Below are positions 26,896-35,168 of a DNA stretch of 64,000 nt, in pieces. Numbering within the stretch: position 1 is the first letter of the stretch; each line of letters opens with the position of its first letter. The notes under the pieces were generated by a model, which saw only the letters and a program-made list of their open reading frames with translations, ran no database searches and was not told the DNA's origin. The stretch spans positions 2,542,001 through 2,606,000 of the forward strand of contig NZ_JAPNKC010000001.1 in NCBI RefSeq assembly GCF_026626705.1, written 5' to 3'. This DNA comes from Pyxidicoccus sp. MSG2. GTDB lineage: Bacteria > Myxococcota > Myxococcia > Myxococcales > Myxococcaceae. Both the position numbers and the translations under genes were made by a program.

Positions 26896-27936
26896 CTAGG
26901 CGGCCAGCTCGGGGACGTACTTCGCCACCAGCTCCTGCAGCTTGCGCAGCTCCGGCTTCCGCGCGAAGGCGTCACGCACGTAGCGCAGCGACGCGGGGAT
27001 GGACACCAGGAAGCCCGGGTTGCCCTTCACGCGGTTGATGAACTCGAAGCGGCCCGCGTCCTTCAGCTTGCGCTGGATGGTGAGCAGGTCGAAGAAGGAC
27101 TTGAACGCCGCCGCGTCGATGGCCTCGCCGCTCGCCTCTTTGAACGTCGCGATGTAGCGGTCCAGCATCTTGTCGACGAAGGTGCGGTCCAGCTCCACGT
27201 AGCTGTCGCGCAGCAGGGCCACCAGGTCGTACTGGCGCGGGCCCTGGAGGGCGTCCTGGAAGTCGATGACGACCAGCTCGCCCTCCTTCACCATGATGTT
27301 GCGGCTCTGGTAGTCGCGGTGCGTGAAGCCGCGCGGCGCGGCGGCCAGCTGCTTCGCGATGTCGCGGAAGGTGCGGTCCAGCTCGGCGCGCTCGGCGGCG
27401 GTGGGCTGTTTGCCGCTCCACGCCTCCAGGCCCCACTCGCGGAAGTGGTGCAGCTCCCAGTCGTACAGGTCCTCGTCGAACGCGCGCGTGAAGGCGAGGC
27501 AGTCCGGGTCCTGGTGCTTCTCCGCCTGAACGCGCAGCCGCGCCAGCAGGTCCACCGCGCGGGTGTAGAGCGCTTCGTTGTGCTTGCCGCCCTCGAGCGC
27601 GGACTCGAAGGTGATGTCGCTCAGGTCCTCCAGGACCATCATCCCCGCCGGCTCGTCGTAGCGGAGGATGCGCGGCACGCGCACGCCCAGCTTCTCCAGG
27701 TAGCGGTGCACGTTGACGAAGGGCAGCTCCTTCGGAGGCTCACCCTTGGTGGCCTCCTCGCTCTTCTTCGTCGCGTCCGGCGGCATCACCATCACCACCC
27801 AGCTGTCGGGCGCCGCGCCAACGCGGTAGTACGAGCGGTTGCTCGCGTCGCCCTTCAGCTTCTTGATGGCGGCGTGGGGAACGGGACGGCCGACGGCCTG
27901 TCCCACCTGGTCGCGCAGGGCGGCCTCGAGTTCCAT
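26896..27936 (-). CDS. amgK: Aminoglycoside-phosphotransferase-fold sugar kinase, AmgK-like
   Basis: The 346-aa protein has the APH/choline-kinase fold: KLKGDASNRSYYRVG at the N-terminus (the family's nucleotide loop), PRILRYDE and VLEDLSD. The catalytic loop is THRDYQSRNIMV (HxD..xN, about 210-221) and the metal site is VVIDFQDALQGPRQYD. AmgK enzymes phosphorylate MurNAc and GlcNAc at the anomeric position for peptidoglycan recycling that bypasses MurQ. Assignment rests on the QDALQGP-type motif and the adjacent MurU-like gene. Start codon ATG at 27934-27936. It is divergent from the cystathionine beta-synthase gene. Confidence 0.78.
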   Translation of the reverse strand: MELEAALRDQVGQAVGRPVPHAAIKKLKGDASNRSYYRVGAAPDSWVVMVMPPDATKKSEEATKGEPPKELPFVNVHRYLEKLGVRVPRILRYDEPAGMMVLEDLSDITFESALEGGKHNEALYTRAVDLLARLRVQAEKHQDPDCLAFTRAFDEDLYDWELHHFREWGLEAWSGKQPTAAERAELDRTFRDIAKQLAAAPRGFTHRDYQSRNIMVKEGELVVIDFQDALQGPRQYDLVALLRDSYVELDRTFVDKMLDRYIATFKEASGEAIDAAAFKSFFDLLTIQRKLKDAGRFEFINRVKGNPGFLVSIPASLRYVRDAFARKPELRKLQELVAKYVPELAA

Positions 27937-28321
27937 ATCGGCAGGATTCTCCGGAGGGGGTTTGAGACGAGAGACTCCCGAGTATGGGAGGCGCCCCCAT
28001 CCGGGTCAAAGCCCACGAGACGCGAACGGCCGGAAGCCCCCCGGGCTGTCACGTACGCGACGCGGCACCCTACCCCACACACCACGTCGCACCGCGTTGA
28101 GGGCCGCCTGGCGTCCGGGGAGAGAGGCCAGGGCCCGCCAGGGTGCGACACCCCTCCGACCCCTCCCAGCATGCGGCCGGCCGGATGTCGGAGATAGGGG
28201 TCCGGAAGGACGCCGGCCCCGGCCCTGTTCCTCACCGAGGGGCCGAGATGTCGCGTGCTGTCGACCGGGCCCGGGCGGCGACATATAAGACGCGCCGCGA
28301 ACCCTTTTTCCGGAAGCAGTG
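27937..28321. other. 385-bp divergent intergenic region, no gene seen
   Basis: The region separates amgK (minus) from cystathionine beta-synthase (plus). Open frames here lack G/C third-position bias and known motifs. It must hold both promoters. The last 60 bp contain an ATATAAG element that I take as the -10 for the plus-strand gene. I do not recognise a riboswitch. Confidence 0.6.
28261..28289 (+). promoter_or_regulatory. Candidate promoter for cystathionine beta-synthase
   Basis: TCGACC (28261-28266) and TATAAG (28284-28289) are separated by 17 bp, 32 bp upstream of the ATG. The -10 matches consensus at five of six positions; the -35 is weak. Confidence 0.42.
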
Positions 28322-29689
28322 ATGGACATCCACGACACCATTCTCTCCGCCATCGGTCACACGCCGCTGGTCAAGCTCCAGAAGCTCGTCGGTCCGAACG
28401 ACGCCACCGTGCTCGTGAAGTGCGAGTTCATGAACCCGGGCGCGTCCATCAAGGACCGCATGGCGCTCTACATCCTCGAGAAGGCCGAGCGGGAGGGGAA
28501 GCTCAAGCCCGGCGGCACCATCGTGGAGAACACGTCCGGCAACACCGGCATGGGCGTGGCGCTCGCGGCGGCGGTGAAGGGCTACAAGTGCATCTTCACC
28601 ATGCCGGACAAGATGTCCCTGGAGAAGATCAACCGCCTCAAGGCCCTGGGCGCGCAGGTGGTGGTGACGCCGACCAACGTGCCGGCCGAGGACCCGCGCA
28701 GCTACTACGAGACGGCCAAGCGCCTGCACCGTGAGACGCCGGGCGCCTTCATGCTGAACCAGTACCACAACCCCGACAACATCGAGGCCCACTACAAGCT
28801 CACCGGGCCGGAGATCTACGAGCAGACCGAAGGGAAGTTCGACTACTTCGTGTCGGGCCTGGGCACCGGCGGCACCATGAGCGGCGCCGGCAAGTTCCTG
28901 AAGGAGAAGATTCCCGGCCTGAAGAACGTGGGCGTGGACCCGGAGGGCTCCGTCTACGAGGGCTACTTCAAGACGGGCAAGCTGACCGAGCCGCACGTCT
29001 ACAAGGTGGAAGGTATCGGCGAGGACATGCTGTGCGGCGCCATGGACTTCAAGGTCGTGGACGACGTGCGGCAGGTGGATGACCGCCAGTCCTTCATCGC
29101 GGCGCGGCGCCTGGCGCGCGAGGAGGGCATCTTCGCGGGTGGCTCCTCCGGCGCGGCGGTGCACGTGGCCGTGCAGCTGGCGAAGGAAGTGGGCAAGGGC
29201 AAGACGATTGTCGTGGTGCTCCCCGACTCGGGCAGCAGCTACATCAGCAAGTTCCACTCGGACGAGTGGATGCGCGACAACGGCTTCCTGGAGGAGAAGG
29301 GCACCGGCACCGTGCGCGACATCATTGGCGACAAGCGCAAGGACGTGAAGACGGCGCGCAAGGGCGACAAGGTGGACCAGGTGGTGGAGACCATGCGGGG
29401 CCACGGCATCAGCCAGATGCCCGTCGTCACCGAGGACGGCCGCGCGGTGGGCATGGTGCACGAGTACGACCTGCTCAACGCCCTGGTCGCCGGCAAGGTG
29501 AAGTTCGGTGACGCCATCGACGCCATCGTCTCGCCGCTGCAGGGCGCGCTGTCGCCCGACACCAGCATCACCCGCCTGCGCGAAGTCTTCGCCCAGGACA
29601 ACGTCGCGGTGGTGAAGGAGGGCGAGAAGGTCGTGGCCATCGTCACGAAGATCGACCTCATCGACTACCTGCACCGCACGGGGGCGTAG
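28322..29689 (+). CDS. cbs: Cystathionine beta-synthase
   Basis: The 455-aa protein has the fold-II PLP domain (about 1-320). The PLP lysine is Lys44 in NPGASIKDR, the substrate loop is ENTSGNTGMG, the phosphate loop is GLGTGGTMSG, and GSSGAA is also present. Two CBS domains follow (about 335-455). It lacks the N-terminal haem domain of the mammalian enzyme. It should join serine (or acetylserine) with homocysteine to make cystathionine. A gamma-lyase gene lies 2.7 kb away, giving both steps of reverse transsulfuration. Two adjacent starts (GTG 28319, ATG 28322) are possible; ATG has better spacing from GGAAG. The CBS pair suggests nucleotide or SAM regulation. Confidence 0.92.
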   Translation: MDIHDTILSAIGHTPLVKLQKLVGPNDATVLVKCEFMNPGASIKDRMALYILEKAEREGKLKPGGTIVENTSGNTGMGVALAAAVKGYKCIFTMPDKMSLEKINRLKALGAQVVVTPTNVPAEDPRSYYETAKRLHRETPGAFMLNQYHNPDNIEAHYKLTGPEIYEQTEGKFDYFVSGLGTGGTMSGAGKFLKEKIPGLKNVGVDPEGSVYEGYFKTGKLTEPHVYKVEGIGEDMLCGAMDFKVVDDVRQVDDRQSFIAARRLAREEGIFAGGSSGAAVHVAVQLAKEVGKGKTIVVVLPDSGSSYISKFHSDEWMRDNGFLEEKGTGTVRDIIGDKRKDVKTARKGDKVDQVVETMRGHGISQMPVVTEDGRAVGMVHEYDLLNALVAGKVKFGDAIDAIVSPLQGALSPDTSITRLREVFAQDNVAVVKEGEKVVAIVTKIDLIDYLHRTGA

Positions 29690-29718
29690 TCGTCCGCTTC
29701 ACGGACACCTGAAGCACG

Positions 29719-29758
29719 GAGGGCCTCCACGCACCCTGTTCGGGAGCGGGAGGCCCTC
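29719..29758. terminator. Hairpin terminator between cbs and MaoC genes (copy 1 of a family)
   Basis: A 10-bp perfect inverted repeat (GAGGGCCTCC / GGAGGCCCTC) with a 20-nt loop lies between convergent stops at 29689 and 29785. GGTGTTTGTG follows on the plus strand. Similar arms recur at 30308 and 32350. Confidence 0.65.
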
Positions 29759-29784
29759 GGTGTTTGTGGCGACAGGTGGGCGGC

Positions 29785-30243
29785 CTACGTCGCGGGGCGC
29801 CGGGCGAAGAGCGCGTTGGCCAGCTCGGTCATCACCACGTCGCCGTGCTGGTTGCGGACCTCGAAGCGGAACTTGATGGCGCCGCGGTCCGCCTTGCTGC
29901 GCGACGGCGTGGTGGAGACGACCTCCGTGCGGACCGTCAGCGCGTCACCGGGGCGCACGGGCTTGAGCCAGCGCAGCTCGTCCAGGCCGGGCGAGCCCAG
30001 GCTCGCGGCCTTCCCGAGCAGGCCCTCCACGATGAGCTTGTGGCAGATGGAGGCCGTGTGCCAGCCGCTGGCGATGATGCCGCCGAAGATGCTCTCGCGG
30101 CCACCCTCGTCGCTCAAGTGGAAGGGCTGTGGGTCGAACTGCTTCGCGAAGGCGATGATGTCCTCACGCGAGATGACGTACGGCCCGAGCTCGCTCACCT
30201 CACCTGGCTGGAAGTCGTCGAAGTAGCGCATGCCGCCTGTCAT
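29785..30243 (-). CDS. MaoC-family (R)-hydratase / dehydratase-like hot-dog protein
   Basis: The 152-aa protein has a single hot-dog domain with MaoC features: the catalytic FDPQPFHLS (Asp/His, about 36-44), FGGIIASGWHTASI, and DELRWLKPVRPGDAL. MaoC-like hydratases add water to trans-2-enoyl-CoA to give (R)-3-hydroxyacyl-CoA or act in related acyl chemistry; substrate not assignable. Start ATG at 30243, with an internal ATG at residue 5 as an alternative. It stands alone between two hairpin terminators, downstream of the phosphatase gene on the same strand. Confidence 0.85.
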   Translation of the reverse strand: MTGGMRYFDDFQPGEVSELGPYVISREDIIAFAKQFDPQPFHLSDEGGRESIFGGIIASGWHTASICHKLIVEGLLGKAASLGSPGLDELRWLKPVRPGDALTVRTEVVSTTPSRSKADRGAIKFRFEVRNQHGDVVMTELANALFARRPAT

Positions 30244-30307
30244 AAAACCGCGGACCGGCGCGCGCCAGCCCGTGGTGAGCCCTGTGTCAGGGCGTGGGGA
30301 ATACGAA

Positions 30308-30344
30308 GGGCCTCCACGTCTTCACGGAGGAAGACGGGAGGCCC
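30308..30344 (-). terminator. Hairpin terminator after phosphatase gene (copy 2 of a family)
   Basis: GGGCCTCC and GGAGGCCC form a perfect 8-bp stem about 30 bp after the phosphatase stop in the minus direction. The flanking ATACGAAGGGCCTCC sequence is shared with copy 3. Confidence 0.55.
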
Positions 30345-30373
30345 CGGGACGTCAGTGACTCTGGAGCGTGGCG

Positions 30374-32236
30374 CTACTGGCGCGCGGGCTCGTCGTGGTC
30401 CGCGGTGTCCTCCAGGCGGTCCGCGGGAGGCAGCGGCTGGTCGAAGCGCAGGCCCTCGGGAGCGCGCGCCGGGTCATCCACGGGGCCGGACACGGCCTGC
30501 GTCTCCAGCGACTGCGCCTTCAGCGCCGCAGTCACCGTCGCCGGCAGCGTCTTGGTGAGGGTGAGCGTGTCCTTCACCGCGCCGGTGGAGGAGATGAGCC
30601 TCGCCGTCAGCGTGCCGCCGTCCACCACCACGTCCATGAAGCCGTACGTCGTGTTGTCGCGCAGGGCGGTCCACGAGGGCTGGCTGCCGGCGAAGGGTCG
30701 CAGGGTGGCGCCGCCGCTGCCCACCACGATGTACGGAATGCCACGCGTGCCCGACGGAGCCACCGCGTCGCCCTTCATCGGCTTGCTGCGCTCGTAGTTG
30801 TGGTCATGCCCGGTGAGCACGAGGTCCACGCCGTTCGCCTCGAAGATGGGCGCGTAGTTGCGGCGCACGGAGAGCTGCGAGCCGTGCTCGCCGCTGGACC
30901 AGGGCGGGTGGTGGAAGAACACAATCTTCCAGGGCTGCTTCGTCGCCGCCAGGTCCTGCTCCGCCCACGTCTTCTGCGCGGTGGCGGTGCAGCGGTCCGA
31001 CGACGCGAGGCCAATGGCGCAGTTGGAGTCGAGCGCCACGAAGTGCACGTTGCCCCAGTCGAACGAGTAGTAGCGCTCCGTGCCCGCGGGGTTGTTGGTG
31101 GGCAGGTAGAAGTTGTCCAGGTACGGCTGCCCCTGGTTCGTCACGTACTCGTGGTTGCCCAGCGAGGGGAACACCGGCACCTCGCGCAGCAGCGTCCCCA
31201 TGGGGGTGAACATGCGGTCCTGGAACTCCTGCTCCGTGCCGGAGGAGTAGGCGTTGTCGCCGAGCGCCACCAGGAACTCGCCGCGCCACTCCGGCTTGTT
31301 CATCATGGCAATCACGGCCTTCTGCGAGCTGCCACCCGTGCCGAAGTCACCCATGGTGGTGAAGCGCACGCGCGGCGTGCCCGTCGCGGACGCGGTGCGG
31401 AAGGCACGCACGCCGGTGACGGAGCCGCACGCCTCCACGCTGTAGCCGTACGTGCGCCCCGGCAACAGGCCCGTCAGCTTCACCGCGTGCCGCCAGCCCG
31501 CCACGGTGGCGGTGGCCGTGCGGGACAAATCCGTGCCCTCGCCGTAGCGAACGAAGGGCGTGCAGGACACACCGGAGCGGAAGGCGACGAGGGCGCTCGT
31601 CTGGCCCACGCTCTGGAGGTACGGCAGCCGCGGTAGCGCCGGCCCCGAGTCCGCCGTGGGCGTGGGGGTCGGCGGAGGCGTCGTCTGCTGGGCACAGGCG
31701 CGCGACTCGGCAATGGAGGCCCAGTCGTTCACCGAGTTGCCGTTGACGGTGATGCGCACGTAGCGCGCCTGCCGCGCGCTGAAGGCATACGTCTGCGCGG
31801 CGGTGTTCAGGGCGCTCGTCCCCGAGGTCGCCTGCGTGAAGGTGGTGCCGTCCGTCGAGGTGGAGATGACGAAGGAGTTCTGCCGCGTGTTGCCCTGGTG
31901 CCAGGCCACCGTGGTGCCGGCAACCGACTTGGAGGCGCCCAGGTCCATGGTGAGCCAGGCGCCCTTGCCCGGCCCGCTCCAGCGGGTGGCGAGGTTGTCG
32001 TCCTGGCTGTTGGCGGCGACGCTGCCGGCGCCGTCATCACCGCTGGCCGTGACGGCCGTGGTGGTGAGGATGCTGCACCCGGTGGCGGTCAATTCGGCCG
32101 CCGCGCCGCGGGCGTCAGGCGCCGGCAGCTCGACGGGGAAGTTCTGGTCGGTGGGAGTGGGGAGTGCGTCACAGCCGGAAGCACCGGCGAGCAGCGCACC
32201 CAGCAGACACGAAGTAGGAATGAATCGGTTGCGCAT
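30374..32236 (-). CDS. Purple-acid-type metallophosphatase lipoprotein with F5/8-type C domain
   Basis: The 620-aa protein starts at ATG 32236 with a signal peptide ending GASGC (lipobox Cys). A discoidin/F5-8 type C carbohydrate-binding-like domain follows (about 50-180; WLTMDLGASKSV, ARYVRITVNG), then an FnIII-like purple-acid-phosphatase N-domain (about 195-290). The metallophosphatase domain comes last (about 295-560): GDFGTGG, GDNAYSSG, GNHEY, HHPPWSSGEHGS and TGHDHNYER, all expected metal ligands. It should be an outer-surface phosphomonoesterase or phosphodiesterase, perhaps for phosphate scavenging. Longer open frame to 32347 lacks a signal peptide. It has its own terminator and stands as a single gene. 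Confidence 0.9.
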   Translation of the reverse strand: MRNRFIPTSCLLGALLAGASGCDALPTPTDQNFPVELPAPDARGAAAELTATGCSILTTTAVTASGDDGAGSVAANSQDDNLATRWSGPGKGAWLTMDLGASKSVAGTTVAWHQGNTRQNSFVISTSTDGTTFTQATSGTSALNTAAQTYAFSARQARYVRITVNGNSVNDWASIAESRACAQQTTPPPTPTPTADSGPALPRLPYLQSVGQTSALVAFRSGVSCTPFVRYGEGTDLSRTATATVAGWRHAVKLTGLLPGRTYGYSVEACGSVTGVRAFRTASATGTPRVRFTTMGDFGTGGSSQKAVIAMMNKPEWRGEFLVALGDNAYSSGTEQEFQDRMFTPMGTLLREVPVFPSLGNHEYVTNQGQPYLDNFYLPTNNPAGTERYYSFDWGNVHFVALDSNCAIGLASSDRCTATAQKTWAEQDLAATKQPWKIVFFHHPPWSSGEHGSQLSVRRNYAPIFEANGVDLVLTGHDHNYERSKPMKGDAVAPSGTRGIPYIVVGSGGATLRPFAGSQPSWTALRDNTTYGFMDVVVDGGTLTARLISSTGAVKDTLTLTKTLPATVTAALKAQSLETQAVSGPVDDPARAPEGLRFDQPLPPADRLEDTADHDEPARQ

Positions 32237-32349
32237 CGTGGGTGCCCAAACGGTGTCCGGCAGCAGACATTCCGTTTTGTGACGCGGCATCCCATGGCCC
32301 GACCGAAGCGCAGGCGGCCAGGCAGGCGCTCCGGAGCGCGGATACACGA

Positions 32350-32391
32350 AGGGCCTCCGCGCAGCCCCGGGTGGGGAAGCGGGGAGGCCCT
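32350..32391 (-). terminator. Hairpin terminator after cystathionine gamma-lyase (copy 3 of a family)
   Basis: AGGGCCTCC and GGAGGCCCT form a perfect 9-bp stem about 30 bp downstream of the gamma-lyase stop. The right arm is followed by CGGTG as in copy 1, and the left arm is preceded by ACGA as in copy 2. Confidence 0.6.
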
Positions 32392-32422
32392 CGGTGGCCC
32401 GGTCTGCTGAGGACCTGGCGGC

Positions 32423-33568
32423 CTACTTCACCGTGTCGAGCGCCTGGGCGAGGTCATCGCAGAGGTCCTGCGCGTCCTCGATGCCGACGGACAGGCGGAT
32501 GAAGCCGTCGGCGATGCCGAGCTTCTCGCGCGTCTCCTTCGGGATGGAGGCGTGGGTCATGATGGCGGGGTGCTCGATGAGCGACTCCACGCCACCGAGC
32601 GACTCGGCGCAGGCGAAGACCTTCACCGTCTTCAGGAAGCGGCGTGCCGCCTCCAGGCCGCCGTGGATGTCGAAGGTCAGCATGCCGCCGAAGCCCTTCA
32701 TCTGCTGGCGCGCGAGCTGGTGCTGCGGGTGCGTCTCCAGGCCCGGGTACGTCACCTTCTTCACCTTCGGGTGCGTGGCGAGGAACTGAGACACCTTCAT
32801 CGCGTTGTGCGCGTGGCGGTCCATGCGCACGTGCAGCGTCTTCACGCCGCGCAGCACCAGGAAGCTGTCGAAGGCGCCGGACACGCCGCCCACCGCGTTC
32901 TGGAGGAAGTACATCCGCTCGGCGACGTCCTCGCGGCTGGTGCAGGCGAAGCCGCCCACCACGTCGCTGTGGCCGTTGAGGTACTTGGTGGTGGAGTGCG
33001 TCACCACGTCGAAGCCGAGGTCCAGCGGGCGCTGGAAGTACGGCGTCATGAAGGTGTTGTCCGCGACGGACAGGATGTTCCGCTTCTTCGCCACCTCGGC
33101 GATGCGCGCCAGGTCGATGAGCTTGAGCATCGGGTTGGTGGGGGACTCGACCCACACCATCTTCGTCTTCGGCGTAATCGCCGCCTCGAAGTTCTCCGGC
33201 TTGGACAGGTCCACGAAGGAGAAGTTGAGGCCCAGGCGCTTGAAGACCTTGTCGAAGATGCGGAAGGTGCCGCCGTACACGTCATCCGACACGACGACGT
33301 GGTCGCCGGTGTCCAGCAGGTGCATCAGCGTGTCGGTGGCGGCAAGGCCGGAGGCGAAGGCGGCGCCGTGCTTCGCGCCTTCCAGCGCGGCGAGGCAAGC
33401 CTGGAGCGCATTGCGCGTGGGGTTCTGCGTCCGGCTGTACTCGTAGCCCTTGTGCTCTCCGGGCCCGTCCTGGACGTAGGTGGAGGTCAGGTACACGGGC
33501 GTCATGATGGCGCCCGTCGTGGGGTCCGGCTCCTGGCCGGCATGAATGGCAAGCGTGTCGAAGCGCAT
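32423..33568 (-). CDS. Cystathionine gamma-lyase / gamma-synthase family PLP enzyme
   Basis: The 381-aa protein is a Cys/Met-metabolism fold-I PLP enzyme: YSRTQNPTRNALQ, FASGLAATDT, the MVWVESPTNP loop, SVADNTFMTP, and the PLP lysine Lys195 in THSTTKYLNGHSDVVGG. ESLGGVESLIEHPA completes the site. Family members are gamma-lyases (cystathionine to cysteine) or gamma-synthases, which sequence motifs alone separate poorly. The nearby cystathionine beta-synthase favours gamma-lyase. The ATG at 33566-33568 gives MRFDTLAIHAGQEPD, the usual start; the open frame to 33628 has no SD or conservation. Confidence 0.9.
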   Translation of the reverse strand: MRFDTLAIHAGQEPDPTTGAIMTPVYLTSTYVQDGPGEHKGYEYSRTQNPTRNALQACLAALEGAKHGAAFASGLAATDTLMHLLDTGDHVVVSDDVYGGTFRIFDKVFKRLGLNFSFVDLSKPENFEAAITPKTKMVWVESPTNPMLKLIDLARIAEVAKKRNILSVADNTFMTPYFQRPLDLGFDVVTHSTTKYLNGHSDVVGGFACTSREDVAERMYFLQNAVGGVSGAFDSFLVLRGVKTLHVRMDRHAHNAMKVSQFLATHPKVKKVTYPGLETHPQHQLARQQMKGFGGMLTFDIHGGLEAARRFLKTVKVFACAESLGGVESLIEHPAIMTHASIPKETREKLGIADGFIRLSVGIEDAQDLCDDLAQALDTVK

Positions 33569-33642
33569 GGCCGGGGAACTAACACAGCCCTCCCGGCCAC
33601 GCACCAGGAGCGCCGCTGACCCGCTCACCGAGCCTACTCGGC

Positions 33643-34404
33643 CTACTCGAACTTCCCGTGCCGGCCCGCCCCCCGGGCGAAGCGGGTGGCGCCGCCGATG
33701 GACTCCGTCTGCACCACCTGGACGCCTCGCTCGAACTCCTGACGCAGTGCTTCCTCCAGGCCCAGGCCCGCCTGCTCGTAGGCCGAGGCCCGGTCGGCAT
33801 TCATACAGGCCTGGGGGAAGGCGGCGACCTCACGGGCCAGCGCCTCGGCGGCCTGTCGGGCCTGGCCCTTCGGTACCACGCGGTTGACCAGCCCCATGGC
33901 CAGCGCCTCCTGGGCCGACACGGGACGCCCGGTGAGGATGAGGTCCATGGCCCGCGACAGGCCGATGAGCCGGGGGAGGCGTACAGTTCCGCCGTCGATG
34001 AGCGGTACACCCCAGCGCCGGCAGAAGACGCCGAGCACCGCGTCCTCCTCCGCCACGCGCAAATCACACCACAGGGCCAATTCCAGCCCTCCCGCCACCG
34101 CATGGCCGGCGATGGCCGCGATGACGGGCTTGCCCAGCCGCATGCGCGAGGGCCCCATGGGGCCGTCACCGTCCGGGGCGAGCCGGGGCAGGCGCCCTTC
34201 CGAGACGGCCTTGAGGTCCGCGCCCGCGCAGAAGGTGCCGCCGTCGCCGTAGAAGACGCCCACGCGCGAGTCCGGGTCCGCGTCGAAGGCGCGGAAGGCG
34301 GCCACGAGTTCCTGCGCGGTGGGGCCATCCACCGCGTTGCGCACCTCGGGCCGGTGGAGGACGACGGTGGTGACGGGCCCGTTCTTCGCGATGCGCACGC
34401 TCAT
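33643..34404 (-). CDS. Enoyl-CoA hydratase/isomerase (crotonase) family protein with one altered catalytic position
   Basis: The 253-aa protein has the crotonase fold: VVLHRPEVRNAVDG, the oxyanion segment FCAGADLKA, HAVAGGLELALWCDLRVA (first Glu present), and FCRRWGVPLIDGGTVRLPRL. In classic hydratases the last motif carries a second catalytic Glu (QPE); here that position falls in RRWG, so hydration is doubtful and another crotonase reaction is likely. It starts at ATG 34404 (SVRIAKNGPVTTV). It is 74 bp upstream of the gamma-lyase on the same strand, with no obvious metabolic link. Confidence 0.87.
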   Translation of the reverse strand: MSVRIAKNGPVTTVVLHRPEVRNAVDGPTAQELVAAFRAFDADPDSRVGVFYGDGGTFCAGADLKAVSEGRLPRLAPDGDGPMGPSRMRLGKPVIAAIAGHAVAGGLELALWCDLRVAEEDAVLGVFCRRWGVPLIDGGTVRLPRLIGLSRAMDLILTGRPVSAQEALAMGLVNRVVPKGQARQAAEALAREVAAFPQACMNADRASAYEQAGLGLEEALRQEFERGVQVVQTESIGGATRFARGAGRHGKFE

Positions 34405-34499
34405 GGCCCGGGAGTCTCGGTCAGGCGGCGCACGCCGAGGTGACGCCGCCATCGCCGTTTGTCGGACTCTCTACTCATGGTCGAGGCCCGACCTCGGGC

Positions 34500-34964
34500 C
34501 TACTCCGCCTTCACCCAGTGCTGGGTGCGGCCGAAGACGGACACGCCGACGAAGCCGCGGACCTTCAGCTTCTTGCCCCCGTCCTCGACGGCAATCTTGC
34601 ACTTGTAGGTCTTGCCGTTGCCCGGGTCGAGGATGGTGCCGCCCGTCCACTCGTCGTCGTCCTTCTTGAGGTTCTGCAGGATGACCATCCCGAGGATGGG
34701 CTGGTTCTTCAGCGTCCCCTCGCACTTGTCACAGACCGGGTTCTCCGGCTGGTTGGGCTCGGGGAAGATCTTCTCGATCTTGCCAAAGAGCTTCCCGTTC
34801 TCCTCGTAGATGGCGATGACGGACTTCGGCTTCTTCGTCTCGTCATCAATGGTCGTCCACCGGCCCACCGGTGACGTGGCGTCCGCCTTCGCATCCTCCG
34901 CCAGGGCGCTCGAGGCGAACAGCACGGTCAGCGTGGCCAGTCCCAACCAACGGCTTGCAATCAT
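34500..34964 (-). CDS. DUF2147 secreted protein
   Basis: The 154-aa product has a clear signal peptide (about 1-24, cleavage after SSALA). The mature part matches the DUF2147 pattern: PVGRWTTIDDETKKPKSVIAIYE, GKIEKIFPEP, the CDKCEG pair of Cys, and DPGNGKTYKC followed by KLKVRGFVG. The family is a periplasmic beta-rich domain of unknown function, lipocalin-like in appearance. ATG at 34962-34964 with GGAGGAAC upstream. An 18-bp self-complementary sequence (AGGCCCGA / TCGGGCCT, 34484-34501) overlaps its stop codon and could help termination. Confidence 0.85.
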   Translation of the reverse strand: MIASRWLGLATLTVLFASSALAEDAKADATSPVGRWTTIDDETKKPKSVIAIYEENGKLFGKIEKIFPEPNQPENPVCDKCEGTLKNQPILGMVILQNLKKDDDEWTGGTILDPGNGKTYKCKIAVEDGGKKLKVRGFVGVSVFGRTQHWVKAE

Positions 34965-35168
34965 TCGGAGTTCCTCCGGTGCGGGGTTCGTTTGCGGACG
35001 AAGACTACCCCGGGGGCCTCTATATTCAGAGAAGACATCGCACCCCGCCACCGTCATGGACTTCCACAGGGGGCATGCCCTACAGCCCGAGACCGCCTTT
35101 CGGAGCTTGTCGTACGTCGGAGACTCGGGGATGAGGGGGCAGCGGTCTGGACGGAAGGACGCTTGGGC

